DNA from: an uncultured Bdellovibrionales bacterium
GTDB taxonomy: Bacteria > Bdellovibrionota > Bdellovibrionia > Bdellovibrionales > JAMPXM01
Length of the DNA stretch: 30,363 nucleotides
Direction of reading: 5' to 3'
NCBI GenBank assembly: GCA_937927435.1
Contig: CALBDW010000005.1
Span: 1 to 30,363 of the forward strand
The translations under genes were made by a program, and so were the position numbers. Under the pieces are notes generated by a model. It was not told the origin of the DNA, did not search any database, and saw only the letters and a program-made list of their open reading frames with translations. Shown piece after piece: positions 13,736 to 22,384 of this stretch. The number at the start of each line of letters is the position of its first letter. Within the stretch, counting starts at the first letter, position 1.

Positions 13736-15754
13736 ATGACGGGTGGTGAGCGTGTGGGCGGGACGGCAGTGAAAGGGCGCGGTTTTTTAAGTGCCCCGTG
13801 GTTCGCACTGGTCGTTTTAACGGCGATTAATCTCTTAAATTACATCGACCGGTATATTTTATCGGCACTTCTCCCGGCTATTAAGGAAGACCTCCATTTT
13901 ACGGATACCCAGCTGGGGCTTCTGGGGTCGGCTTTCGTTTTCGCCTACACGATTTCCGCGCCGTTCTTCGGGACTTTGGGTGACCGTTGGAACCGTCCGC
14001 GCTTGATGTCGGTCGGCGTTTCTCTCTGGAGCTTTGCGACCGCGGCCTGCGGTTTCATGAAATCTTTTCCGGCTCTTTTCCTGACCCGGGCGGTTGTTGG
14101 CTTTGGGGAGTCAGCCTATTCGGTAATCGCCCCGTCTTCCATTGCGGATTACTTTTCGAAAGAAAACCGTGGAAAGGTCTTCGCCGTTTATTCGGGAGCC
14201 CTCACGGTGGGCAGCGCGCTGGGGTACGTTCTCGGCGGGATGCTAGAAGCTCGCGTGGGCTGGCAAAAGTCGTTCTTTGTCGTCGGCGTTCCTGGAATCA
14301 TCATCGCATGTCTTCTCTTCTTCATGCCGGATCCGGAAAGGGGGGCCAGTGATGAGGCGGAGACGACGGCGCCCGACCCCGTTAAAAAAGTTTATCTTGG
14401 CCTTTTCAAAAACGGCGGCTTTTTGTTCACGGTTCTTGGTTATGCCGCGTACACATTCGTGGTCGGCGGGATGGCCTTCTGGATGCCGTCTTATCTTGTC
14501 CGTTATTTCAATGTTTCCCTTGAGGAAGCCAATGTCCAATTCGGCGCAATGACAGTGGCGGGAGGAATCGTCGGAACTCTGTTGGGAGGAGTGCTCGCCG
14601 ACAGGCTCGAGAGGAAAACCGGGAACGGTTTTCTTAAGGTGGCTGTGCTTTCGATGTTGCTCGCCGCGCCCCTTTTCCGGTTCGCGCTTACCATGAGCGA
14701 GTATCACGCGTTCATGGTGTCGCTTTTTGTCCTCGAGGTTGCTCTCTTTTTGTGTATCAGTCCGCTTGACGCCGCGGTCGTCAGTTATGTTCGGCCGACA
14801 TGGCGCGCGACCGCGATGTCGTTAAACGTTTTCCTGATCCATGCCCTCGGCGACGGCATTTCGTATTTCACAATCGGTATGATGAGCGACCAGACGAATC
14901 TTCGTTCGGCGATCGGCTTCTTGCCGTGGGTTCTTCTGCTCGCGGCGGCTTTTTGGTCGGTCGTCTTCATCGCCTATTGGCAGCCGATGGCTTGGCCGAA
15001 GAAAGCTTTCGGTCTTCCTCGCTGGCAGGCGCACCGGGGGTACCGTCCGCTCCATACGGGAGTCGTCGAAAACACTCTCGAAGCCTTTCGGCAAGCCCGC
15101 AAAGCGGGAGCTGAGATGTGCGAGTGCGACGTTCAGTTCTCGGGCGACGGCGAAGTGGTGATCTTCCACGACGAGGATCTTGCGCGCTTGGGCGGACGAG
15201 CGGAACGCGTGAGCGAATTGACGGCGAGGGAGCTGAACGAAATTGTGCAGGTCCCGCGGCTTAAGGACTTGCTGACGGATCCCGAAGCCCCGCGTTTGAT
15301 CAATATCGAAATTAAGTCTTCGGAAGTGAGAGGAAAAAGCGGAATCGAGGCCGCGTGCGTGCGTCTGGTGCGTGAGACAGGAGCGGAAGACCGCGTGATC
15401 TTTTCGAGCTTCAATCCGTTCGCTTTACGTAGGCTCGCACGTCTGGCTCCGGAAATCCCGCGGGCTCTCTTGGTGACGAATGAGCGGCATGAAAGCAACA
15501 AACTGTATCTTCGCAAGATGTGGCTCGGTTTTTGGGCGCGGCCGCATCTTCTGCACATCGATCATCGGGATCTGAATCCGGGTAAAATGGAGGAGCTCTC
15601 GAACCGAGGAATTCGCGTGGTCGCGTGGACTGTGAACGAGCCCGAACGCGCCCGCGAGCTGATTGAAATGGGAGTCGAGAGCGTGATCTCGGATGTTATC
15701 TTCACGGATGAACAGGCCGGCCTGAAAGCTGCGCAAGTCAGAACGGTCGGTTAA
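13736..15754 (+). CDS. Spinster-like MFS transporter fused to glycerophosphodiester phosphodiesterase
   Basis: A 672-residue two-domain protein. Residues about 20-425 are a 12-helix major facilitator with NLLNYIDRYILSALLPAIKEDL in helix 1 and GTLGDRWNRPRL in loop 2-3, the pattern of the Spinster subfamily (some members carry lysophospholipids). Residues about 430-668 form a GDPD TIM barrel: QAHRGYRPLH (H433, R434), ENT (445-447), CECDVQ (E463, D465) and FHDED (H478), then NIEIKS and VVAWTVNEPERARELIEMGVESVISD, so the catalytic residues are intact. GDPDs cleave glycerophosphodiesters to glycerol-3-phosphate and an alcohol. With the usual even helix count the barrel would be cytosolic. The frame is continuous with no internal stop. 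Weak ribosome site; the exact start is uncertain by a few codons. Shares TTAA stop with sohB. Confidence 0.9.
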   Translation: MTGGERVGGTAVKGRGFLSAPWFALVVLTAINLLNYIDRYILSALLPAIKEDLHFTDTQLGLLGSAFVFAYTISAPFFGTLGDRWNRPRLMSVGVSLWSFATAACGFMKSFPALFLTRAVVGFGESAYSVIAPSSIADYFSKENRGKVFAVYSGALTVGSALGYVLGGMLEARVGWQKSFFVVGVPGIIIACLLFFMPDPERGASDEAETTAPDPVKKVYLGLFKNGGFLFTVLGYAAYTFVVGGMAFWMPSYLVRYFNVSLEEANVQFGAMTVAGGIVGTLLGGVLADRLERKTGNGFLKVAVLSMLLAAPLFRFALTMSEYHAFMVSLFVLEVALFLCISPLDAAVVSYVRPTWRATAMSLNVFLIHALGDGISYFTIGMMSDQTNLRSAIGFLPWVLLLAAAFWSVVFIAYWQPMAWPKKAFGLPRWQAHRGYRPLHTGVVENTLEAFRQARKAGAEMCECDVQFSGDGEVVIFHDEDLARLGGRAERVSELTARELNEIVQVPRLKDLLTDPEAPRLINIEIKSSEVRGKSGIEAACVRLVRETGAEDRVIFSSFNPFALRRLARLAPEIPRALLVTNERHESNKLYLRKMWLGFWARPHLLHIDHRDLNPGKMEELSNRGIRVVAWTVNEPERARELIEMGVESVISDVIFTDEQAGLKAAQVRTVG

Positions 15755-16782
15755 ATTCCGCGGCCGAAGCGCGTGCCTTCGATATCCGACCAAACTTTTT
15801 GAAGCGAGTGGTGGAGGGTCTCGGCCACGGCCGTCGGAAGGCGCTCGAACCAATGCTTCTTCGTCACATAATGGATGCGATAGACGTCCGCGGTCTGGGA
15901 ACGGCTGTAGATGTACTCGTCGCTCGTTTTGATTTCGTCGATGAGGCCGAGATTGAGGGCTTCGGTCCCGAACCAATGTTCACCCGTCGCAACTTTGCCG
16001 ATGTCGAGCTGGCTCCGGTAGAGCGAAACGAACTCTTTAAACAGGCGGTGCGTGTCTTCGATTTGTTCACGGAACTTTTGCACGCCGGAATCCGTGATCT
16101 CTCCGAAAAAGGTGACTGTGCGCTTGAACTCGCCGGCCGTGAACTCACGGAAATCGACATCATGTTTCTTGAGCACCTTATGGAAGTTCGGCACCTGCGC
16201 GATCACTCCGATCGAGCCCACGATGGCGAAGGGTGCCGCAAGAATGCGGTTGGCGACACATGCCATCATATAACCGCCGGAAGCCGCGACTTTGTCGACG
16301 CAAACGGTGAGTTTGACGTTGGCTTGACGGATGCGGGCCAGTTGCGAGGCTGCAAGCCCGTAGGCGTGAACCATTCCGCCTCCGCTCTCAAGTCGGAGCA
16401 CGACTTCGTCTTCGCCAGGTTTCGCCACGGAAAGAACGGCCGTGATTTCTTCGCGTAGAGATTCAATGCCGCTCGCGCGCAGATCTCCATGGAAATCGAG
16501 AACGAAAACCCGTCCGGGCCGGCTGACTTTTTGTTCGAGTTTTTCCGCTTTCTTCTCTTCTTTGAGAAAGCTTTTGAATTCTTTTCGGCCGAGCAGATGG
16601 TTTTGTAACTGGCGACGGAAGTTCCGGAAACGCGTATTGAGCTTTTCCACTTCAATATGCGGCGAGGGACGTTGTCGGGCTGAGGAGCCGGCCTGCACGA
16701 GAAAAGAGACGATGACGATGATAGCGCCCACAATCACGAGGGTTTTAAGAAGAAACAAGCCAAAATCTGCGACAAATTCCAT
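15751..16782 (-). CDS. sohB: S49-family inner-membrane protease SohB
   Basis: A 343-residue membrane-anchored serine protease of the SppA/SohB (S49) group, thought to act on membrane-embedded or periplasmic peptides. One N-terminal transmembrane helix (about 7-29, FGLFLLKTLVIVGAIIVIVSFL) is followed by a charged coiled-coil stretch (about 50-88) and the protease domain: RLESGGGMVHAYGLAASQLARIR, the Ser nucleophile in DKVAASGGYMMA (S168), SIGVIAQVPNFHK and the catalytic Lys in FTAGEFKRTVTFFG (K220). The Ser-Lys spacing of 52 matches E. coli SohB (178/230). The frame is open upstream, but GAGGA 7 nt before the ATG at 16780-16782 fixes this start. Confidence 0.9.
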   Translation of the reverse strand: MEFVADFGLFLLKTLVIVGAIIVIVSFLVQAGSSARQRPSPHIEVEKLNTRFRNFRRQLQNHLLGRKEFKSFLKEEKKAEKLEQKVSRPGRVFVLDFHGDLRASGIESLREEITAVLSVAKPGEDEVVLRLESGGGMVHAYGLAASQLARIRQANVKLTVCVDKVAASGGYMMACVANRILAAPFAIVGSIGVIAQVPNFHKVLKKHDVDFREFTAGEFKRTVTFFGEITDSGVQKFREQIEDTHRLFKEFVSLYRSQLDIGKVATGEHWFGTEALNLGLIDEIKTSDEYIYSRSQTADVYRIHYVTKKHWFERLPTAVAETLHHSLQKVWSDIEGTRFGRGI

Positions 16783-16903
16783 AGCGATTCCTCTGTGACA
16801 AGGGTGCTTTGTAGGCCTGAGCTTAGCGTTTGACCAGAAAAGGGTCAAATTTCAGACAAGGGTCCAGGTGAGTCTGGAAGAGGTTTTTCCGAAAAGAAAC
16901 GTG

Positions 16904-17386
16904 ATGAAAGAGATCAGTTCCCGTTTGAGCTTTATAAGAGCGATGGTTGTTTTCGCCACGGTCTTGGCGGTTGGGCCGTTGGGCCGCGCTTTTATCGTCT
17001 CTGAAGAGCAGCAGTTCGAAGCCGATATCGCGGAAGCCATCGCGCGCGCGCGCGATTTTCAAAGAACGATGAACCGCTTCAAAAAAGAGCAACGGGAGCG
17101 TGAACAGGCAGGTTACCGCTACAAGGAAATCAGGAAGCGGGAAGAGGAGCGGCGGGAAAGAGCCCGACGCGCGTTCGTCGTCGAACGCGACCGTCGGCCG
17201 GATCCTCGGATTGCGATCGAACGTTTGGAGCGTGAGTATCTGAAGCAGCTCGAGAAGGAAGAACGCGCAAGAGAAGAGGCTCGAAAGCGGTACATTCGGG
17301 CTCGAGACAAAATGCGGGAGGTTTTAAGGCGCCAAGCCTATATAAACGAAATGGCCGAATACGGATTGGACGATCCTGAGAATTGA
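16904..17386 (+). CDS. Secreted or anchored coiled-coil protein, function unknown
   Basis: A 160-residue protein with an N-terminal hydrophobic segment (about residues 8-25, FIRAMVVFATVLAVGPLG) and possible cleavage after GRA, followed by about 120 residues made almost entirely of Glu, Arg, Lys and Ala in heptad-like order (KEQREREQAGYRYKEIRKR, ERLEREYLKQLEKEERAREE), so one long alpha-helix or coiled coil is expected. Family unknown. A GTG start at 16868 is possible, but the ATG at 16904 gives a normal signal peptide; no strong ribosome site supports either. Divergent from sohB. Confidence 0.6.
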   Translation: MKEISSRLSFIRAMVVFATVLAVGPLGRAFIVSEEQQFEADIAEAIARARDFQRTMNRFKKEQREREQAGYRYKEIRKREEERRERARRAFVVERDRRPDPRIAIERLEREYLKQLEKEERAREEARKRYIRARDKMREVLRRQAYINEMAEYGLDDPEN

Positions 17387-17493
17387 AATGAGACAGGAGA
17401 TCTAGGACAAGGTCCGGTCTGGTTCAGCATCAAATTCCTTCTGGCTCGGATATCGTCATAATAGTAAGATAAACATTCGGACGGGTAAGCAGC

Positions 17494-17886
17494 TTGGGAA
17501 CATCGGCGAGCCTTCAAACAGTTTTTACTTTGTTCGTGGTGTTTCAGGTCAAACACTTTTTGGCCGATTTCCCTCTTCAGTTCCCTTACATGCTTAAAAA
17601 GTTCAGCCCCAACTGGGATTTCGTGTTTCCGCTTTCGCTCCATTGCGCCGTCCACGCCGTCTTTACGCTGGTTATTTGTCTGTATTGGGCGCCCGCTCTT
17701 TGGTGGCTCGCGATCGTGGACTTCATCGTTCATTTCGTCGTGGATCGCATTAAATCGGGACCGAGATATTTAGGCCGCTTCGACGACATCAAAACCACTT
17801 CCTATTGGACCGTTTTTGGTCTCGACCAGATGGTTCATCATCTCACTCACGTTTACTTCATTTGGCTCATTATCCACCGCATTTGA
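17494..17886 (+). CDS. DUF3307-type integral membrane protein
   Basis: A 130-residue hydrophobic protein with three to four membrane segments. The stretch FQVKHFLADFPLQFPYMLKKF, then LHCAVHAVFTL, VDFIVHFVVDRIKS and the final DQMVHHLTHVYFIWLIIHR match my memory of DUF3307 proteins, in which conserved His and Asp residues line the membrane interior; their activity is unknown to me. Starts at TTG (17494-17496), the first start codon after an in-frame stop at 17470; ribosome site weak. A CATAAT at about 17458 may be part of its promoter. Confidence 0.72.
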   Translation: MGTSASLQTVFTLFVVFQVKHFLADFPLQFPYMLKKFSPNWDFVFPLSLHCAVHAVFTLVICLYWAPALWWLAIVDFIVHFVVDRIKSGPRYLGRFDDIKTTSYWTVFGLDQMVHHLTHVYFIWLIIHRI

Positions 17887-17996
17887 TCGGAGAGCTGGGA
17901 ACGCGACGTTTCGTGGATAGTGAAGCGTAGACCGTCTCATTTAGAAACAGAATGGAATGTAAAGTAACCGGTCTTTAAGGCCGAAATAGAAGAAGT

Positions 17997-18557
17997 ATGA
18001 AGATCAGGCAGGCCCTGACAAAATCACGGTGCTCTCCCGCTTTATTCGCGGTGATGGGAACATTCTGGCTGCTTTCCTCGGCCTGTACGAACGCGACGCC
18101 GGAAGTGACTCTGTCTTTAGAAAACGTATCTCCTCCCACTAAAGGGGGATCCACCGAATGGACCATCACGATCCGCGATCTCAACTCGGGCGTTGCCATT
18201 TCCGGTGAATGCGATAAGAGGGCGATCGACCTCGAGTACAGTTTGGATGACGGGCAGACGTGGATGTCCGTTTCCAGCATTCCGGGGGCTGACGCCGACT
18301 GCTCTGACGGCACTTTCCGTTTTACCGACGTCAATGTGACCTCGGGCTTTTCCGAAAACAAGGCGTTCCGCCGCAACGTGAAATTGAGAGCCGTAGTGAC
18401 GATCGGCAAAACCTCGGCTTCGAATGTGACGGTTCACTATCTTCCTCCGGCAGGGCCGAGGGCTCCCGGTTTGCGGCTCGTGGTCGGGCATCTTTCGGGT
18501 GGAAACGGGCAAGCGAACGTGAGCCTGAAGGTTTATGCCAGAGGGCGCGCTCAGTAA
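17997..18557 (+). CDS. Predicted lipoprotein with beta-sandwich domain
   Basis: A 186-residue exported protein with a lipobox: hydrophobic core ALFAVMGTFWLLSSAC and Cys at residue 30, the probable lipidation site. The mature part is beta-rich (PEVTLSLENVSPPTKGGSTEWTITI, DLEYSLDDGQTWM), resembling an immunoglobulin-like or FN3-like fold, with cysteines at about 72 and 101 that could form a disulfide. No named family. The LEYSLDDGQTW turn is common in bacterial adhesin-type domains. Ends three bases from the convergent FN3/barrel gene; an AAGAAG lies just before the ATG. Confidence 0.75.
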   Translation: MKIRQALTKSRCSPALFAVMGTFWLLSSACTNATPEVTLSLENVSPPTKGGSTEWTITIRDLNSGVAISGECDKRAIDLEYSLDDGQTWMSVSSIPGADADCSDGTFRFTDVNVTSGFSENKAFRRNVKLRAVVTIGKTSASNVTVHYLPPAGPRAPGLRLVVGHLSGGNGQANVSLKVYARGRAQ

Positions 18558-18560
18558 CGT

Positions 18561-20180
18561 CTAAAATCCCCATTCAAGAAGCAGGTTCAAATAAGTCCCT
18601 GTCATCGTGACGCTGTTTTCGTCGCCAGGTTTGGAGAAAATAGGGTCCGTTCCCCCCTTATAGGGACGGGCTTTATAAGAGGCACGATCCTGCTTGTAGG
18701 CGATCCCGGCGAACCCGATCAAGTCCGGTTTGAGCCGATAAGAGGCCATGGCTCCCACTTGATAGGAGAGCGTTGGGACGATGTCTTCATTGTTTGGAGT
18801 GGAAAGACGGAAGAAGGCCATTTGCGCTTTTGCGTTCAATTGAAGTCCAAGGCGGTAAGTGAAAGGACGCCAAAGTTGAACCCCGATCACCTGGCCCACC
18901 TGGCCGATGTTGCTCACGGTGATTTGGTCGTTCGCTATGCCTTTTGCTTCGGGGATTTCGTTGAACGCGAGGCCGCCGATTGCCCGGAATTGCGTCAGGT
19001 CGTCAATATAGGTGCGCCACACGGCGGTGGCTTCGCCCGCCGCGAAAATATAGTTCCTTTCGTTCAGAATCACGCCGCTCACATCGACAGAGCCGATAAA
19101 GCCCCATTCGCCTTTCGGCATATATCCGTAGCCCAGGCGGCCCGTACCGGAGAGGGCGCTGTAGCGGACTGACCCGCCGATTTCCTTGTTTTGTCCCTGA
19201 TAGCTCAGGTTCGATAAGAAGTAGGTGGCGATGAAGTAATGGTCCTTCTCTTTTTCGATGGACTCCTTCATCTTCAAAGTTTCGATCGCGGCAGGGGAAC
19301 GGTCTCCCTCATGGAGATGAAACTCGAGAGAACCCACGGTCGAAACGTGCCGGAGTTTTGATTTGCTTCTCACCTGGAGCCGGAAAGTGCCGCCAGGCGA
19401 TTTCGGATCGATGACGACGAAGTTTTCTTTCACGTCGTTTTTCCGCGCGACGACTCTCCAGCGGCCCTGCGCATCCTTACGGCTCAGGATGTAGTCGAAG
19501 GTTTCGGCGTGTTCCGGTGTCGACCAACTGATTTTATCCGCGAAGCGACTGTCGGGTTGCTCGACCACGGGCGCCTCAAGCGCTTTTCCGACCAGCGTGA
19601 AGCTAAAGGGGGATGTGACAGGATCGCCCGGGATGTTCTCGGGAGAGATCGGCGTGACGGCCCACTTATACATGCGCGCAACTGGAAGAGAATACCTCCA
19701 TGAGGTGTTTCCGACTTCCGCCGCGTGAACCGGGGAGCCGTCCTCTCCGAAGATTTCGACCTTATAACGGCTCGCGCCCGGCACTGGGGCCCACTGGAAA
19801 ACGACTTCTTGATCCTTGTCGCTGCTCGTCTGCAGAGTGGCTTTTTCTGTAGGTGCAAGCAGCGTGGTCTCCGGAAGGCGTACAACGACCGTTGAGGGTT
19901 CACTCCATTCGCCTGGAACGCCACGGTCGTCGAGCGAGCGCAAGCGCATGGTGTATTCACCAGGGAGAATTTTTCCTGTCCATGTATTTTTCTTTGTTTT
20001 GAATTTGAGAGGCTTCGACTTTTGGCCTTTCGAGAGAGTGCGCGTGAGTTCGAGTTCGTACCCGGTGCTGTCGGGGACCTCCTCCCAGTTCAATGTAATG
20101 GAACGAGATAAGGTGGCGGCTTTCACCACGGGGACGGCGAAGAGAATCGCGATGATGATGAAAGCCGATGCCAATCTCAT
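18561..20180 (-). CDS. Exported FN3-repeat plus C-terminal beta-barrel protein
   Basis: A 539-residue protein with a cleavable signal peptide (FIIIAILFAVPVVKA, cleavage about residue 21). Residues about 24-103, 108-200 and 205-295 are FN3-like beta-sandwiches with W-x-x-V-P-x-(S/A)-x-x-Y/L cores (NWEEVPDSTGYELEL, QWAPVPGASRYKVEI). From about 315 to the end the sequence turns into amphipathic strands (GSVRYSALSGTGRLGYGYM, RLGLQLNAKAQMAFF) and ends LLLEWGF, the Phe terminus typical of outer-membrane barrels. Its ATG overlaps the FecR gene stop by one base (TAATG), so the two are made together. The FN3 motif WxPVPGxxxYxVE is shared with the FecR partner. Likely an outer-membrane anchor facing the periplasm (inference). 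Confidence 0.72.
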   Translation of the reverse strand: MRLASAFIIIAILFAVPVVKAATLSRSITLNWEEVPDSTGYELELTRTLSKGQKSKPLKFKTKKNTWTGKILPGEYTMRLRSLDDRGVPGEWSEPSTVVVRLPETTLLAPTEKATLQTSSDKDQEVVFQWAPVPGASRYKVEIFGEDGSPVHAAEVGNTSWRYSLPVARMYKWAVTPISPENIPGDPVTSPFSFTLVGKALEAPVVEQPDSRFADKISWSTPEHAETFDYILSRKDAQGRWRVVARKNDVKENFVVIDPKSPGGTFRLQVRSKSKLRHVSTVGSLEFHLHEGDRSPAAIETLKMKESIEKEKDHYFIATYFLSNLSYQGQNKEIGGSVRYSALSGTGRLGYGYMPKGEWGFIGSVDVSGVILNERNYIFAAGEATAVWRTYIDDLTQFRAIGGLAFNEIPEAKGIANDQITVSNIGQVGQVIGVQLWRPFTYRLGLQLNAKAQMAFFRLSTPNNEDIVPTLSYQVGAMASYRLKPDLIGFAGIAYKQDRASYKARPYKGGTDPIFSKPGDENSVTMTGTYLNLLLEWGF

Positions 20181-22228
20181 TATTTCACCTCGACTTTCAT
20201 CATTTTAGGCGCCCTGATATCGCTGGTTTCCGGGACGAAGACGTCACGCGAATCGGAAGCGGGACTGCGCCGTCCGGCCGGATCGACGGCTGTCACGCGC
20301 GCGAAATAGTTGCCCGGCTTCAATCTGTTGAAAGTGAAGACGGTTTTATCGGTTTGCGCCGAATACCGGGGTTCGCCTTGGTCATCGAGGAGTTCAACGA
20401 CATAATTCTGGACGCCCGGAACCGGACTCCACGACAGTGTCACGCTTCCGCGTTTCGTCGCCTGAAGGGGATTGGGTAAATCTGCCGAGAAGACGGGTGC
20501 GGCGGGAAGCGGAGCCATTTGTACATTGAGGCGTTTTTCACGGCTACGAGCGACGACGTTATTCATGGCATCGAGCGCTTCAACCGTCAAAAGCCATGGG
20601 CCGTCGGATTGAACTTTCGCTTTCACGAATGTCGTTTGCACCGACTCTTCTCGAATCGACTCATTCTCTTTATCCAGAGGACGGATTTTCACGCGATATG
20701 AAACCGCGTTCGGCGACGGAGCGATCCACTCCGCAAAAACCTCGGGTGTTTCGGACAGGTAGTAGTAACTTGAATCGGTGTTCTTCCACTGGATTTCAGG
20801 CAGTCGGGCGACGGTGAAGTTCCACGCGTCCGAAGCCTTCGTGTTGATCTCGGGTGTTTTTGTGTCTTCGTAAACTGCGCTCACTTTCCATTCGTAAGCG
20901 CCCGGCTCGAGGTTTGTGAGCGCAAGTTGGGTCGACAGCGTCGTGTAGTCTTTCGTTGACTTGTTCTGCTTATTCACCAGCGTAACTTTGTATTCCTTGG
21001 CATCCGCCGCAGCCTTCCACTGGAGAAGAAGGGATCCTGCGTCTCCGGAGACCTGCATCTTGTAACCGTTGTCGGGTGCGATCAACACGGGGCGCTCCAA
21101 GGCTTTGTCGAGCGTTGTTGTGAAGCTTAAGATCGCGCTGCTCAGCGGCTCGCGCGTGCCCTTCAAGTAACCCGTGACACGCCAGAAATATGTTCCGGAC
21201 TTATTGACGGAAAATTCCGCGAAATCGCGCTCACCTGCGTCGACCGTACGGTAGCCGGTTTTGAAGTCTGGTGACTCGGCGACTTCGACGGTCATATTAT
21301 CCAAGCGGCCCGGGTTCGCCCAGCGGAAGGCGATGACGGGTTCGTCGTCGAAGAGTCTCACGACCGACTTGTTGTCGGGCGAGAGGGGGACGGGGGGTCT
21401 CTTCGCCAAAACCTTCACGCGGTAAATATGCGACTGGATCTTTTCATCGGGACGCTGCGGATTTCTTGCTGTCAACCGCCAGTAATGCTCGCCGGGCGGG
21501 AGCATTGCACGCAAACGATTGCCTTCCCTTTTGATATTCGCGAACGGCGAGAGTTTCGAGCGCGAAGGCCCGATTTCGAGTTCGACAATCGAGTCAGGGT
21601 CGATATCTTTTTTCCATTCCCAGAGAACGCCTTCGGAGCTGTTCGTGGAAACGTAAACTTCGGAATACGGCTGCGGCATCAACGGTTCGAAAGGGTCGAC
21701 GGACGCTGCCACGCCCTGGACGCTGCCTTTATAGACTTGAATATCGGTTTGTCCGCTTGCGGACTTGCCGACGCTCAGGTCGGCGCCGTTCAGTTCGATT
21801 TGCTTGTCGCCGGACTTGAGTGTCAGGTTGTCGGAAGCACCGGAGCTCTTAATGAAAAGGTGACCTTCGAGAAAGTCAAGTTGCAGTTTTCCGGCGTCGC
21901 TTTCAAGCGTGATGAGCGATCCCGGTTCCAGTTCGACTAAGTCTCCCGTTTCGAGAATTTCGATCGTCGCGCTCGCGTCGAGCTGAGTCCGAACTTGTTC
22001 ACCGCTGTACAGAGACTCGTTGACTCCGATGTCCTGCCAAATCAGGCGGCGCAAGGGTTTTCGTTGCACCTCGTTCTTACGCTCGGCGAGGCGGGCGATC
22101 GGGGCTTGGTTCTCGTAGTTAATGTTGTTCGTCGTTCCGCTGACGTACCAATAGTGCGTGCTCAACGCGCAGATGAGCGAAACGCCGAAACTGATCAACA
22201 GACGGGTGGTGTTTCTAGACATCTTCAT
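20180..22228 (-). CDS. Inner-membrane-anchored FecR-domain protein with FN3-like repeats
   Basis: A 682-residue envelope protein with an uncleaved N-terminal helix (about residues 8-28, TRLLISFGVSLICALSTHYWY). A FecR-type domain follows at about 60-185: LYSGEQVRTQLDASATIEILETGDLVELEPGSLITL, then LDFLEGHLFIKSS and VGKSASGQTDIQVYKGSVQGV, which is the FecR beta-helix-like pattern. Then roughly five FN3-like units follow (about 190-275, 280-375, 380-475, 478-570, 575-665), each with an F/L-x-W strand and a Y-x-W-R/K-V strand (TYFWRVTGY, AYEWKVSAV). FecR domains sense in cell-surface signalling and also occur in non-sigma contexts, as here, where no sigma factor is adjacent. It is operonic with the barrel protein and divergent from an adenylyl cyclase. 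Confidence 0.82.
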   Translation of the reverse strand: MKMSRNTTRLLISFGVSLICALSTHYWYVSGTTNNINYENQAPIARLAERKNEVQRKPLRRLIWQDIGVNESLYSGEQVRTQLDASATIEILETGDLVELEPGSLITLESDAGKLQLDFLEGHLFIKSSGASDNLTLKSGDKQIELNGADLSVGKSASGQTDIQVYKGSVQGVAASVDPFEPLMPQPYSEVYVSTNSSEGVLWEWKKDIDPDSIVELEIGPSRSKLSPFANIKREGNRLRAMLPPGEHYWRLTARNPQRPDEKIQSHIYRVKVLAKRPPVPLSPDNKSVVRLFDDEPVIAFRWANPGRLDNMTVEVAESPDFKTGYRTVDAGERDFAEFSVNKSGTYFWRVTGYLKGTREPLSSAILSFTTTLDKALERPVLIAPDNGYKMQVSGDAGSLLLQWKAAADAKEYKVTLVNKQNKSTKDYTTLSTQLALTNLEPGAYEWKVSAVYEDTKTPEINTKASDAWNFTVARLPEIQWKNTDSSYYYLSETPEVFAEWIAPSPNAVSYRVKIRPLDKENESIREESVQTTFVKAKVQSDGPWLLTVEALDAMNNVVARSREKRLNVQMAPLPAAPVFSADLPNPLQATKRGSVTLSWSPVPGVQNYVVELLDDQGEPRYSAQTDKTVFTFNRLKPGNYFARVTAVDPAGRRSPASDSRDVFVPETSDIRAPKMMKVEVK

Positions 22229-22384
22229 ACCGCTTACGTCTTCTCGGAATTTCCGGAGTAAATTTCAATAGATTTGGATTGCTGGACAAAAAGGCGGATT
22301 TCGAACTTTGCGGGACCTTCGGTGGGGCCAGTTATCGACAAGAACAGTTTACTCACGAGCTGGTTTTGCCGAAAAGCCCGTTGC

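Noticed and set aside
15799..16458. 219-codon plus-strand frame opposite sohB
   Set aside because: SohB motifs on the other strand are decisive.
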